Shown here: positions 50,831 through 60,220 of the stretch, in pieces
Numbering within the stretch: the first letter of the stretch is position 1
Layout: every line of letters starts with the position of its first letter
Program-made: the position numbers and the translations under genes
From: Gemmata sp.
GTDB taxonomy: Bacteria; Planctomycetota; Planctomycetia; Gemmatales; Gemmataceae
Length of the DNA stretch: 64,000 nucleotides
Reading direction: 5' to 3'
NCBI GenBank assembly: GCA_025055115.1
Contig: JANWYJ010000040.1
Coordinates: 1 to 64,000 of the forward strand
The notes under the pieces: generated by a model
Told to the model about the DNA's origin: nothing
Database searches by the model: none
What the model saw: only the letters and a program-made list of their open reading frames with translations

Positions 50831-52516
50831 ATGGTGCCCACTCTGCTTCGTTTTCCACTGATCGTCGCGTTCGTCACATTTTTGGCACCGCAGGCTGTGG
50901 CTCAGCCGAAAGCGGAGACAGTCTCGTCCCGAGGGGGGGTGGTGGTGTGTGTGTCGCCGCCGGCGGCCGAAGTCGGGTTGAGCATACTCAAAAACGGGGG
51001 CAACGCGGTCGATGCTGCAGTGGCCACAGCATTGGCGATGGCCGTGACGTGGCCCGAAGCGGGCAATATCGGTGGCGGTGGTTTCATGATGGTGGCGGTG
51101 CCGGGACGTGAACCGGTGTGCATAGAATATCGCGAAACCGCGCCGGCCAAAGCGACGGCCGATATGTTCGTCAAGCAGGCGATTGGTCCTTACGATCATC
51201 GCGTCGCGGGCGTACCGGGCACGGTTCGTGGTCTGGCCCTGGCGCATGAGAAGTTTGGCAAGCTGCCCTGGCGCCAGGTGGTTCAACCGGCGGTGGAGTT
51301 GGCCGAGAAAGGGTTTGTCGTCAATGCGGTGTTGGCGAACGGGCTTAACCGCGTACTCAACGACAAAAACACCACCAACGCAGAATTCAAACGGGTCTAC
51401 GGCAAATCGGACGGCACCCCGTGGCAAGCGGGCGATAAACTGATCCTGCCCGATCTGGCCCGGACCCTGCAGCGCATCGCCGACAAAGGGGCCGACGCCT
51501 TCTACCGCGGCGAATTGGCCGAACTGCTCGAAAAAGAGATGATTCGCGGCGGTGGCCTGATCACCCAAGCCGATCTCAACGCCTACAAGGCCCACGAACG
51601 CAAAGCCATTCACACCACCTTCCGCGGGTACGACATCTACGGCCCGCCTCCCCCCAGTTCCGGGGGCATCGTCTTGGCCCAGATGCTCAACATCCTCGAA
51701 AACTTCGATCTGAAGAAACATGGCCGCTGGTCTCCCGAAACCTTGCACCTGATGATTGAGGCGATGCGGCGTGCCTACGCCGACCGGGCGCGATACTTGG
51801 GCGACCCGGCGTTCACGAAAATTCCCGCGGAATTGACCACCAAACAGTACGCCAAGAAGCTCGCGACTAGCATCGACCTTCGCAAAGCGACCCCCAGCGC
51901 CGAGGTCGCTCCCGAGATTCCCATTGATCGCGAAAGTGACAGCACCACGCATTTCTCCGTTATCGACAAGGACGGCATGGCTGTCAGCAATACCTACACG
52001 CTGGAAAATAGCTACGGCAACCGGGTCGTGGTTCCCGGCGCAGGCTATCTTCTCAACAACGAAATGACCGACTTCAACCCCCGACCCGGCTTCACAAGCT
52101 CCAGCGGCTTAATCGGCACCCGACCCAATCAAGTCGCACCGGGCAAGCGCATGCTCAGTTCGCAAACCCCTGTTATTGTCCTCAAGGACGGTCAGCCAGT
52201 TCTCATTACCGGCAGCCCGGGTGGGCGAACGATCATCAATACTTCGCTGTGTGTCGTGCTGAATGTCCTAGAATTCGGCATGCCGATTGACGAAGCTGTC
52301 AGTGCGCCGCGGCTCCACCACCAATGGTTTCCCGATGTGGTACGCTTCGAAGGTGTTCAACAGCATCCAGAGTTGGTGCAAAAGCTCAAACAACTCGGCC
52401 ACAGGGTGACAGAAGCCCGACAGGGCGACGCTCATTCCATCGCCATCGACCCCCAAAGCGGTATCCGCATCGGTGCAGCCGATAAGCGCTTGGATGGTAA
52501 GGCCGTGGGGGAGTAA
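50831..52516 (+). CDS. ggt: Gamma-glutamyltransferase (gamma-glutamyltranspeptidase)
   Basis: The protein has 561 residues. ATG 50831 with GGAG 4 bases upstream (overlapping the metF stop) opens a signal peptide (LLRFPLIVAFVTFLAPQAVA). An open frame continuing far upstream only overlaps metF. The large-subunit motifs SILKNGGNAVDAAVATALAM, GNIGGGGFMMV and EYRETAP are followed by the autoprocessing site: the catalytic Thr of STTHFSVIDKDG (near residue 372), then NTYTLENSYG. LLNNEMTDFNP and ITGSPGGRTIINT are in the small subunit. The enzyme is periplasmic and cleaves glutathione and other gamma-glutamyl compounds. Its stop is one base from the convergent gene. Confidence 0.95.
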   Translation: MVPTLLRFPLIVAFVTFLAPQAVAQPKAETVSSRGGVVVCVSPPAAEVGLSILKNGGNAVDAAVATALAMAVTWPEAGNIGGGGFMMVAVPGREPVCIEYRETAPAKATADMFVKQAIGPYDHRVAGVPGTVRGLALAHEKFGKLPWRQVVQPAVELAEKGFVVNAVLANGLNRVLNDKNTTNAEFKRVYGKSDGTPWQAGDKLILPDLARTLQRIADKGADAFYRGELAELLEKEMIRGGGLITQADLNAYKAHERKAIHTTFRGYDIYGPPPPSSGGIVLAQMLNILENFDLKKHGRWSPETLHLMIEAMRRAYADRARYLGDPAFTKIPAELTTKQYAKKLATSIDLRKATPSAEVAPEIPIDRESDSTTHFSVIDKDGMAVSNTYTLENSYGNRVVVPGAGYLLNNEMTDFNPRPGFTSSSGLIGTRPNQVAPGKRMLSSQTPVIVLKDGQPVLITGSPGGRTIINTSLCVVLNVLEFGMPIDEAVSAPRLHHQWFPDVVRFEGVQQHPELVQKLKQLGHRVTEARQGDAHSIAIDPQSGIRIGAADKRLDGKAVGE

Positions 52517-52517
52517 C

Positions 52518-53471
52518 TCAGAGTAATTCCTTCCCCAACCCCTGTTGCCGTGCCCGTTCGACGACCTTGACCGCCAAGGCAATGTCTTCGATGCCCAAAC
52601 CCAGCGATTTGAACATGGTGATATCCTGCGGCGACTGGCGCCCCGGGTAGCGACCGACCAATACAGGGGCGAATTCGTAGATGTCGCTCCAGTGCAGCAC
52701 GCCTTGTTTGAGAGCTTCGACAAAATCCCCGGCTTCGAGCTTCGCCTGCTCTTTGCTATCGACCGTGACCAGGTGTGTGCGGCGAAACACTTCCACATCA
52801 ACTTCCGTCTTGCCCAGGAAGTTGGAACCAATGATGTTCAGATGTTGCCCTTCGCTGAGCCACTCACCTAACAGAACCGGGTCTTTCGACGATGTCGCTG
52901 TGATGACAATATCCAGGCCTTTGGCCGCTTCTTCGGGTTTGTCCACGGGGATCACATCCACTCCGGTCTCCTGCGACAGCCGCGCCGCGAAATCCTTGCG
53001 ACGCTGCTCATCACGGCTGTACACATGAACCTTCTGGATCGCCTTGGAGCGACACACGGCCAACAATTGGGTGCGCGCTTGCTTGCCGGTACCGAACAGA
53101 CCGACTGTACACGCCTCGGGCCGAGCCAGTTTCTTGGTCGCAACGCCACTGGCCGCACCCGTACGGAATTGACCGATCAAATCGGCTTCGAGAAGCGCCG
53201 TTAGCCCGCCTTCTTTCGGATCGAAGAGCGTAATAGTAAACTGCGCACCGTGCTTACTGGTGGTGTAGGCCTTGAAACCGAGAGCCTGGAGTGTTTTGGC
53301 CGCCGCTGGCAGAACATGGAGCATGACATGATCGGTGCGGCAGCGTTGCCGCGGCACATTCTCGGCCTCTTCGAGGGCCAGTTTGCGAAAGGCGGCCGCG
53401 GTGGTTTCGAGCGCCAGTTCCATCGTGAGAACTTGCTCAACCTCTGCTTCGGTCAGATAGTAGATGGGCAT
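52518..53471 (-). CDS. Ornithine cyclodeaminase/mu-crystallin family protein
   Basis: This 317-residue NAD(P)-binding protein has YYLTEAEVEQVLTMELAL at the N terminus, the family core EADLIGQFRTGAASGVATKKLAR, and the Rossmann motif VGLFGTGKQARTQLLAV (about residues 126-142). DIVITATSSKDPVLLGEW follows. Relatives include ornithine cyclodeaminase, archaeal alanine dehydrogenase and ketimine reductases, and I cannot choose between them. The stop lies one base from the convergent gamma-glutamyltransferase stop. A GAGG site lies 11 bases before the ATG. Confidence 0.9.
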   Translation of the reverse strand: MPIYYLTEAEVEQVLTMELALETTAAAFRKLALEEAENVPRQRCRTDHVMLHVLPAAAKTLQALGFKAYTTSKHGAQFTITLFDPKEGGLTALLEADLIGQFRTGAASGVATKKLARPEACTVGLFGTGKQARTQLLAVCRSKAIQKVHVYSRDEQRRKDFAARLSQETGVDVIPVDKPEEAAKGLDIVITATSSKDPVLLGEWLSEGQHLNIIGSNFLGKTEVDVEVFRRTHLVTVDSKEQAKLEAGDFVEALKQGVLHWSDIYEFAPVLVGRYPGRQSPQDITMFKSLGLGIEDIALAVKVVERARQQGLGKELL

Positions 53472-53577
53472 AGGAACGTAGCCTCATACTGTCTGCGCAA
53501 CTGAATACAGCCGGGGGTTCACACATCCCGACGAGTCTCTCCCACGGGGAAACTTCGGCCATGGTGAAGTCGGTGTG

Positions 53578-54774
53578 TCATCGCGCTGTCGCTAGCCAAC
53601 TTTTGAACTTGCCAAGTCCGGTTTCGATCACGTCGCGGCTGGTGGCGAACGACATGCGCACAAAGCCTTCAGCGCCGAAGGCAACACCCGGTACCAGATT
53701 CACATGCGCTTGCTCTAACAGCGTATTGCAGAACGAAACGGAATCGGTCACTGTGGTTGTGCCGAAGTTTCTGCCAAAATATGCTGAGACATCAAAGAAG
53801 GCATAGAACGCCCCATCGGGCACGAGCAATTTTACATCGGGAATGAGCTGCAACAGATCGCAGGTCATTTCGCGGCGGGCAGCGAATTCGGCGCGCATTT
53901 CGACGACACATTCCTGCGGCCCGGTCAGCGCTGCCACGAGGGCGGCTTGGCTGACACTGGAAGGACAGCCGGTTTGTTGGCTTTGAATGGTGTCCATCGC
54001 TTGGACCACTGCCGGCGGCGCGATGGCCCAGCCCATGCGCCAGCCCGTCATGGCGTAGCTTTTGCTAGCGCCGCTGATAGTGATGGTCCGTTCTTTGAGC
54101 CAGGGTCGCAACGTTGCAACACACGTTGGCTTCGCGTTACAGTAGATCAATTGTTCGTAGATTTCATCGCTCAGGATGGAGGCGTCGGTATCGCGCATCA
54201 CATCCACCAGGGCTTCCAATTCCGCCCGGGTATAGACCGTGCCGGTAGGATTGCAGGGCGAGTTGAGCATCAGCAAGCGCGTCTGCGGGGTCAGTGCGTC
54301 GCGGAGTTGCTCGGGGGTGAGTTTGAAGCCGCTGGCCAATGTGGTGGGCAGCAGAACAGGTGTGGCCCCCGTCATCCGGACCAAATCGGAATAGCTCACC
54401 CAATACGGCGTGGGGATGAGCACTTCATCGCCTGGGCCAACCGTCGCGGCCAAGGCATTGTGGATGGAGTGCTTGGCCCCGTTGGAAACAATCACATTCT
54501 CAGGTGCACAGTCGAGGCCGTGAAAGTTCTTGTACCATTTGCAAATAGCCGCCTTCACTTCGGCCGTACCGCTGGCCGGGGTGTAGTGGGTTTGCCCTGC
54601 GCGGGCGGCTTTCTCCGCCGCCTCGCAAATGTGGCGAGGTGTTGGGAAATCCGGTTCTCCCAAGCTGAAGTCGAAGACTTTCACCCCAGCCGCCTTCAGT
54701 TGACGTGCCTTGGCTCCTGCCGCTAAAGTGGCCGACGGTTTTACAGCAGCGGCCAGCGCCGAAATACGGATCAT
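53578..54774 (-). CDS. Class I pyridoxal-phosphate aminotransferase (aspartate type)
   Basis: The protein has 398 residues. ATG 54774 is chosen because it gives a normal family length; the frame is open upstream to 55416 across the divergent gene. Landmarks are FSLGEPDFPTP, GQTHYTPASGTAEVKAAI, NGAKHSIHNALAA, TPYWVSYSDLVRM, NSPCNPTGTVYTRAELEAL, SDEIYEQLIY, the PLP-lysine motif SGASKSYAMTGWRMGW and GFVRMSFATS. It matches the Ib-type aspartate/prephenate aminotransferases of bacteria. It is cytoplasmic and divergent from the glycosyltransferase. Confidence 0.94.
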   Translation of the reverse strand: MIRISALAAAVKPSATLAAGAKARQLKAAGVKVFDFSLGEPDFPTPRHICEAAEKAARAGQTHYTPASGTAEVKAAICKWYKNFHGLDCAPENVIVSNGAKHSIHNALAATVGPGDEVLIPTPYWVSYSDLVRMTGATPVLLPTTLASGFKLTPEQLRDALTPQTRLLMLNSPCNPTGTVYTRAELEALVDVMRDTDASILSDEIYEQLIYCNAKPTCVATLRPWLKERTITISGASKSYAMTGWRMGWAIAPPAVVQAMDTIQSQQTGCPSSVSQAALVAALTGPQECVVEMRAEFAARREMTCDLLQLIPDVKLLVPDGAFYAFFDVSAYFGRNFGTTTVTDSVSFCNTLLEQAHVNLVPGVAFGAEGFVRMSFATSRDVIETGLGKFKSWLATAR

Positions 54775-54864
54775 GTTGCGTTGGTCCTTTGGTGAGGAGT
54801 GTTCTCCCAGAACATCGTACCGGTTTGCAGCCCCGCTGGTATCCCCCCGGCCACGGAAGCGGCT

Positions 54865-56169
54865 ATGCACATCGCGCAGTTTATCCATCGCTACCCACCC
54901 GCAGTGGGCGGCGCAGAGTTGTACATGCAACGGCTCGGCCGCTACCTGGCTACACACGGCGACCATGTGACGGTGTGGACGAGCACCGCGCAGCAATTGG
55001 AGGAGATGTGGCAACGACCCGTGCGCCAGCAGTCCGCCTCTTCTCCTTTCTATGAGCAACAAATGTTCAGTTGTCAAGGAGATTCCTCCATTTTCTGGGT
55101 GAAACGCTACCCACCCCTGCGATTTCCGACACGCCGCTACGTCCTCAAAGCTCTGTCGTTGGTTCGCCATCCACTCTGGCAGTGCCTCACCGCGCCGTGC
55201 AATCCCATCTGTCTGCGCATGTGGAACGACGTCAACACCACTACGCAGCCGCTGGATGCCGTGCATGCCGCGGCCTTTCCCTATTCGTTCCCCATAGCGT
55301 GTGCCTGGAAGTTGGCACGCCGTCGCCAAGTGCCCTTTCTCCTGACGCCGTTTCTCCATTTGGGCGATCCGACCGATCTGGCTGATCGCACCCGCAAACA
55401 GTACACGGCCCCCCATTTACGTTGGTTGCTCCGACAAGCCGACGCGGTGTTTGTGCAGACCCGTTGGGAACGAGAAGCGGTGGCGTCGCTAGGTGTGGCC
55501 GACGAGCGGATCGTGCAGCAGGGTTTGGGAGTGGATGTAGGGGAATGTACGGGGGGCGACCGCCATGGTTTTCGTGCCCAGTGGGGCATCACTCATGAAA
55601 TTCTCATTGGACATTTGTCCAATAATAGCGCAGAAAAAGGTACGGTCGATCTTCTCCGCGCTGCCCAACACCTCTGGCGCAGCGGTGAACGATTCCGGAT
55701 TGTGTTGGCTGGGCCGGAAATGCCTAACTTCCGCGCTTTCTGGTCCAGGTTCCCCGAACAACAGCACGTTCTTCGTCTGGGCGTATTGAACGCTCCGCAA
55801 AAACGCGACTTTTTCGCGGGTATCGACCTGTTCGCGTTACCCTCACGCAGTGATTCGTTTGGGTTGGTTTTGCTCGAAGCCTGGGCGAATGCCAAACCGG
55901 TGGTGGTGTATCGCGCTGGGGGACCTGCCGAATTGGTCCGCGACGGTATCGACGGACTCCAAGCGCGGTGCGGCGATGTGGCAGGCCTGGCCGCTGGCCT
56001 GCACAAGTTGCTGAAGGATGCTTCGTTGCGGCATCGGTTGGGTCTGAGCGGTTGCGCGCGGATTGCGCGTGAATTTCTGTGGCCGGACAAGTTAGCGCGG
56101 TTCCGGGAAGTGCTCGAGACGCTCCAGCGTGGTGCTAAAACTTCACGACGGCACCAAAGCGCTGCTTGA
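54865..56169 (+). CDS. GT4-family glycosyltransferase
   Basis: The protein has 434 residues. ATG 54865 (GGAAG upstream) gives the standard N terminus MHIAQFIHRYPPAVGGAELY, and a start 66 bases upstream lacks this. The GT-B fold shows GGAELYMQRLGRYLATHGDHV in the acceptor half and the donor-site E-x7-E motif SFGLVLLEAWANAKPVVVY (near residue 335). The C terminus holds a helix with DKLARFREVLETLQ. It would transfer a nucleotide-activated sugar to a lipid or polysaccharide acceptor. Its 3' end overlaps the convergent leucine-rich repeat gene by 35 bases. Confidence 0.92.
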   Translation: MHIAQFIHRYPPAVGGAELYMQRLGRYLATHGDHVTVWTSTAQQLEEMWQRPVRQQSASSPFYEQQMFSCQGDSSIFWVKRYPPLRFPTRRYVLKALSLVRHPLWQCLTAPCNPICLRMWNDVNTTTQPLDAVHAAAFPYSFPIACAWKLARRRQVPFLLTPFLHLGDPTDLADRTRKQYTAPHLRWLLRQADAVFVQTRWEREAVASLGVADERIVQQGLGVDVGECTGGDRHGFRAQWGITHEILIGHLSNNSAEKGTVDLLRAAQHLWRSGERFRIVLAGPEMPNFRAFWSRFPEQQHVLRLGVLNAPQKRDFFAGIDLFALPSRSDSFGLVLLEAWANAKPVVVYRAGGPAELVRDGIDGLQARCGDVAGLAAGLHKLLKDASLRHRLGLSGCARIAREFLWPDKLARFREVLETLQRGAKTSRRHQSAA

Positions 56170-57163
56170 GGCGTTTTTTGCCACTTTCATTTAATCCACA
56201 ATTGCGCAAGCGCAGCGTTTGTAACTGTACCGATTCGGGAGCCTTGGCTAATACTTCTGCGCCATCGTCGCCCAAAGGATTGCTGGTGAGGTCGAGAGTG
56301 TGGAGTTGGGCCAACAACGGCGTGGTGACGAACCGTGTGAGCTTCTCAGCGGTCAAGGCGTTTTTGCGCAAAGCCAGTGTGCGGAGGTTGGGAAACGATG
56401 GGCTTCGGCCAAGGGTATTCAATCCTCGGCTGTCGGGGTGAGTTTCGCTCAAATCGAGGGTCATCAGTTGTCGCAAGTGCTGGGATTGGCTGAGGGTCTG
56501 TATCCCTGCAGCGCCCAACGGATTACCCGAGACGTCCAGGAATGTCAGGTTCGGGAAGCTGGTGGATTCGGCCAGGTGCTTGGCCCCGGTGGCATTCATG
56601 CGGTTGTTGGCGATGTTCAAGCTTTGAAGTGATTGCAGATATCGGCAATGAAACAAGGCTCGCAGATCGTTGTGGATCGGGCAGAATCCGCATATGCACA
56701 TTTTGTGCAAGTCGATCGTGGCCAACCGCGACAGGTATTCACATTTGGCTAACTGGTGAACCTCATTGGAGGCTTCGCGGAAATACGCTGAGCGAATGGT
56801 GGGGGCGGCATCGAAAATCTTCGCGGCATTCAGAACAAAGCTGGTCGCCGACATCACGATACCATCGAGAAAGCCCCGACGGAAGCTCCAGCGCTGAATG
56901 GATGTGATGCCGCGGAGGGGTTGGGTCCATTGCTTTTCGTAGTTTGCAAGAATCGCTTTGGCTTCGCGATTCAGTTGACGGCGTTCTTTGGGGCGGAGGG
57001 TTGGCGATTCGAGCCGGCATTGCAAGCGAATGAACGCGGCGCGGGCGGCGTCGTCGCCGTGGTTACGTTCGTCGAGCCAATCGGCGTAGACGAAGCGCGG
57101 TGTGTCATCGTCGGGATTGGCCAAGATGGCTTTGAGGAATGCGGACTCGTCGGCATGGAACAT
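56135..57163 (-). CDS. Leucine-rich repeat protein with N-terminal TIGR02996 domain
   Basis: The protein has 342 residues. ATG 57163 with an AGGG site 7 bases upstream is preferred over ATG 57187. The N-terminal 80 residues are the Gemmata-type repeat-companion domain: ESAFLKAILANPDDDTPRFV, then YADWLDERNHGDDAARAAFI and RLQCRLES. Residues 160-335 are ribonuclease-inhibitor-like leucine-rich repeats (LQSLNIANNRMNATGAKHLA and LTFLDVSGNPLGAAGIQTLS). Cys in YLSRLATIDLHKMCICGFCP may bind metal. The function is unknown; the repeats suggest protein binding. The 3' end overlaps the glycosyltransferase by 35 bases in convergent orientation. Confidence 0.9.
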   Translation of the reverse strand: MFHADESAFLKAILANPDDDTPRFVYADWLDERNHGDDAARAAFIRLQCRLESPTLRPKERRQLNREAKAILANYEKQWTQPLRGITSIQRWSFRRGFLDGIVMSATSFVLNAAKIFDAAPTIRSAYFREASNEVHQLAKCEYLSRLATIDLHKMCICGFCPIHNDLRALFHCRYLQSLQSLNIANNRMNATGAKHLAESTSFPNLTFLDVSGNPLGAAGIQTLSQSQHLRQLMTLDLSETHPDSRGLNTLGRSPSFPNLRTLALRKNALTAEKLTRFVTTPLLAQLHTLDLTSNPLGDDGAEVLAKAPESVQLQTLRLRNCGLNESGKKRLKQRFGAVVKF

Positions 57164-57271
57164 CGGCTCACCCTCCTCCGATACCACGATCTTGGCACTT
57201 CGGGGGACAATCGTGCCGCGACGATGGTTCGGTGAAAAAAGTCGCAGACAACCGATTGTTACTCCGCTGAA

Positions 57272-58318
57272 CTAGGCATCACCCAGATATTCCGGGACTT
57301 TGACGCGCAGGTGTTCGATCTCTTGTAGGGTTTCGCCCAGATACGCCAGCAAGCGCAGGTCGTCCTTGGTGACGGAACCGCCGCTCAAAAGCCAGGAACG
57401 GACACGAAAGAGTTTATAGAGTTTCACTAATTTGCGATCGCTGATGAAGATTTTATCTTCCCGCACCAAGGTTTTGACGAGGCGTTGATACTCTTTGAAG
57501 ACACTGTCGGGAAAAAACAGTCGCCGATCGTTGACTTCTTCACCATGGACGTCGGTGGTGCGGCGGGCGAAAAGGAAGGTGAGGTATCGGTTGGCTTTGA
57601 GGAAGTCGTCGAGGGTGGCGTGACCTTCACACCAGGGTTTTTGGTTCAATCCTTTGTAGGCTTCCCCTTGCAGTCCGGCGTCGATGAGTTCGGTGAAATA
57701 TTCGTCTTGAACGCTGCGGCTTTGCACTTTCAGAACGAAGCGGTCTTTGAGGGCGGCGAGTTCTCCTTGCTCTGGGATTTCGTTGGTTGCGGCAAAGAGA
57801 ATCCGCAACGGGACGGGTTCGGGTCGGCCTTCTTGGTAGAATTTGCGCTCGTTGATGATGGTGAGCAAGATATTCAAAATGGCGGAGTTCGATTTGAAGA
57901 TTTCGTCAAGGAACACCAGCTTGGCGGTGGGGAGTTTGCCCTCTTTGCGACGAATATATTTGCCTTCGCGCAGTTCTTTGATGTCGATAGCCCCGATGAT
58001 TTCACTGGGTTCGGTGAAGCGGGTCAGCATGTATTCGAAGTAATCCCCTTCGGCGATACCAAGTGCGTCTTTGAACTTGACCACCAGATCGGATTTGGCC
58101 GTACCGGGGGGACCGATGAGAAGCAGCGGTTCTTGGGCAATCGCGGCGACGCACATTAAGTCGATGATCTCTTGCTTGTTGACGAAAAAGCGGCCCAAAG
58201 ATTCGCGGAAACGGTTGATACGCTGGCGGAGGGTTTCCGCTTCCTGTTGTAAATCGGCCAAAGTCATCTCTTCGGGATTGACCGTGGCTACTGTTTTCTC
58301 TCGTGTCGCGGCAGGCAT
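57272..58318 (-). CDS. MoxR-family AAA+ ATPase
   Basis: The protein has 348 residues. ATG 58318 with GAGGA 11 bases upstream is the likely start. MoxR/RavA landmarks are a helical N terminus, FFVNKQEIIDLMCVAAIAQE, Walker A LLLIGPPGTAKSDLV (about residues 66-79), TRFTEPSEIIGAIDI, Walker B KLVFLDEIFKSNSAILN and sensor LRILFAATNEIPEQGEL. MoxR chaperones usually act with a von Willebrand A-domain partner encoded beside them. None is seen here; the nearest neighbours are the leucine-rich repeat gene and a divergent GT-C glycosyltransferase. RavA-type C-terminal additions are absent. Confidence 0.9.
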   Translation of the reverse strand: MPAATREKTVATVNPEEMTLADLQQEAETLRQRINRFRESLGRFFVNKQEIIDLMCVAAIAQEPLLLIGPPGTAKSDLVVKFKDALGIAEGDYFEYMLTRFTEPSEIIGAIDIKELREGKYIRRKEGKLPTAKLVFLDEIFKSNSAILNILLTIINERKFYQEGRPEPVPLRILFAATNEIPEQGELAALKDRFVLKVQSRSVQDEYFTELIDAGLQGEAYKGLNQKPWCEGHATLDDFLKANRYLTFLFARRTTDVHGEEVNDRRLFFPDSVFKEYQRLVKTLVREDKIFISDRKLVKLYKLFRVRSWLLSGGSVTKDDLRLLAYLGETLQEIEHLRVKVPEYLGDA

Positions 58319-58471
58319 AAGTTTCGCTATCCTCAACAAATGATCATCAATGATACCCGGCGGTATCTGAGGGTTTCGCACGATGCGGATGACAGCATGA
58401 TAAGCAGTTCGGCCAGCAGGGGGAATGTCGGTAGGTTCTAGGATTCGGGTTGACGGGGTGAAAGCTGCGGT

Positions 58472-58509
58472 TTATCGGTTTCCCACACGATTATCGGTTC
58501 CCCACACGA
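58472..58509. repeat. 19-bp tandem duplication in the glycosyltransferase leader
   Basis: TTATCGGTTTCCCACACGA at 58472-58490 is followed by a copy with one change at 58491-58509. It lies just upstream of the preferred GT-C start codon. Confidence 0.85.
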
Positions 58510-58535
58510 ATGGGGACGGTCTGGAGCGTTTGCCG

Positions 58536-60179
58536 ATGGTGCCGAGCGTTCTGCCCACAACCGGGCGATGGTTGGGGATAGGACCACAGTGGACGGATCG
58601 CCTCTGCCAACGCCTGGCGGGTGCGTTGATCGTCAGTTCCGTGGTTTTCCATCTGGCTTATCTGATCGCGGATTGCCCGCTCGATCTGTCTCCGGATGAA
58701 GCCCATTACTGGCAGTGGTCGCGGCATTGGGCGTGGAGTTACTACAGCAAAGGCCCTCTGGTGGCGTGGCTCATTCGTGGTTCGTGTGAAGTCTTTGGCC
58801 CTCTGAGCGAGGCGTTGGTGGGTTCTCCGATGCTGGCAGTTCGTCTGCCGGCCGTGGTCTGTCATGCCGCGCTTCTGGCGGGCTGGTATGTTTTGGCCTG
58901 GAGCACACTGCGGAGTCATGCGGCGGCGCTGGCAACCGTGGCGATGGCTCTCAGCTTACCGGCGGTGGCTATCGGAGCGGTCATTATGACCATTGATCCA
59001 CCGTTTCTGGCGTGTTGGTGTTGGGCGGCTGTGGGCGTGTGGAAGGGATTGGAAACAGGCCGGTGGCGATGGTGGTTGTTGGCTGCGGTGGCTTCTCTGT
59101 TCGGCGTCTTGGCGAAGTATCCGATGGTGCTTTTGCCCGCGGCCGTTGTCGGGTATTTGCTGGTGTATCGACGAACCGAGCTGAAACGAGCCGGGTTTTG
59201 GCTATTCGTTGCAGGCTCCGTCGTTGGGCTGATCCCGATTGTGGTGTGGAATGCCGCGCACGGGTGGGTTTCGTTCAAACATGTCGGCACACAAGCCGTC
59301 GGCAGCGGCACCAGTGGAATTCGCTGGTTAGGCCCATTGGCGTTTGTGGGCGGACAAGTGGCTTTTTTGATCGGTGTGTGGTTTGTGGTGTGGGTGTGTG
59401 CAATATGGCGGTACAGGCGTCGCCCGGAGCCGGCGTTGGGGTTTTTGTGGTGGTGTTCAGTGCCGGTGTGGGGGGTCTTTCTGGTGGCCAGTGGGAAGGC
59501 CGCGGGGCAGATCAACTGGCCGGCTGCGGCGTACATCACCGGTTGGGTGCTGGCTGTGGCGTGGATTCGCGAACAGTGCCGCGGGGCTTATCGTGGGCTG
59601 GTGTTGCGCGGCGTCGGCTGCGGGGTGGCGGCAGGGCTGGGGCTTTCGCTGTTAGCTCATTATCCCGCCGTGATGCGGCCCGCCCTCGTCGCCATCGCCG
59701 GTGCGCCGACGGAACAGAATCCGACACCGATTCGCAAGTTCGATCCCACAGCACGCTTGCGCGGCTGGCGGACGTTGGCCGCCGAAGTGGATGCCATTCG
59801 CCAGCGCCTGCGGCAAGAAACTGGTACCGAACCCCTCCTGGCCGGGACGGTGTGGAATATTCCTGGTGAGTTGGGTGTCTATTGCAGGGGCCACCCTGAG
59901 ACCTACTCCTTTGGCCTGGCGATGGCGGATCGTCACAGCCAATACGATCTGTGGCGACCCAATCCGATTGCGGACGCGCAAGTTTTCCGCGGACGCACGT
60001 TTGTGTTCGTCGGCGATGGGCTTCCCGAAGAGGCCGGTGTCTTCGAACGGATCGAACCGCCGGTCATTGTGGTTTATCGTGAGGGGGAAGTCCCGGTGGC
60101 GCGGTGGTGGGTGTGGGTGGGGCATGGCTTTCGCGGCTTTCCCCCGAAACCCTTGTATGCCCATTCGGCCCGCTACTGA
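58536..60179 (+). CDS. GT-C glycosyltransferase, PMT/ArnT-like (GT39/GT83 type)
   Basis: This 547-residue protein has about eleven membrane helices. ATG 58536 has GGAG about 10 bases upstream. The frame is also open from ATG 58425, but that extension runs through a 19-bp tandem duplication. The first periplasmic loop contains the diagnostic acidic motif LDLSPDEAHYWQWSRHW and YYSKGPLVAWLIRGSCE. The enzyme would transfer a sugar from a polyprenyl-phosphate carrier on the outer face of the inner membrane. The C-terminal soluble part (about 400-547) is probably periplasmic. The acceptor is unknown. Confidence 0.88.
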   Translation: MVPSVLPTTGRWLGIGPQWTDRLCQRLAGALIVSSVVFHLAYLIADCPLDLSPDEAHYWQWSRHWAWSYYSKGPLVAWLIRGSCEVFGPLSEALVGSPMLAVRLPAVVCHAALLAGWYVLAWSTLRSHAAALATVAMALSLPAVAIGAVIMTIDPPFLACWCWAAVGVWKGLETGRWRWWLLAAVASLFGVLAKYPMVLLPAAVVGYLLVYRRTELKRAGFWLFVAGSVVGLIPIVVWNAAHGWVSFKHVGTQAVGSGTSGIRWLGPLAFVGGQVAFLIGVWFVVWVCAIWRYRRRPEPALGFLWWCSVPVWGVFLVASGKAAGQINWPAAAYITGWVLAVAWIREQCRGAYRGLVLRGVGCGVAAGLGLSLLAHYPAVMRPALVAIAGAPTEQNPTPIRKFDPTARLRGWRTLAAEVDAIRQRLRQETGTEPLLAGTVWNIPGELGVYCRGHPETYSFGLAMADRHSQYDLWRPNPIADAQVFRGRTFVFVGDGLPEEAGVFERIEPPVIVVYREGEVPVARWWVWVGHGFRGFPPKPLYAHSARY

Positions 60180-60220
60180 CATGGCCGGTGAGCAAACCGT
60201 CACAAAGAGGTAGGTGGACT

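Noticed and set aside
49558-50877. 439-residue open frame opposite metF
   Set aside because: It runs through the AATAGCAAGAAG repeats and the tRNA-like arm and is antisense to a clear metF.
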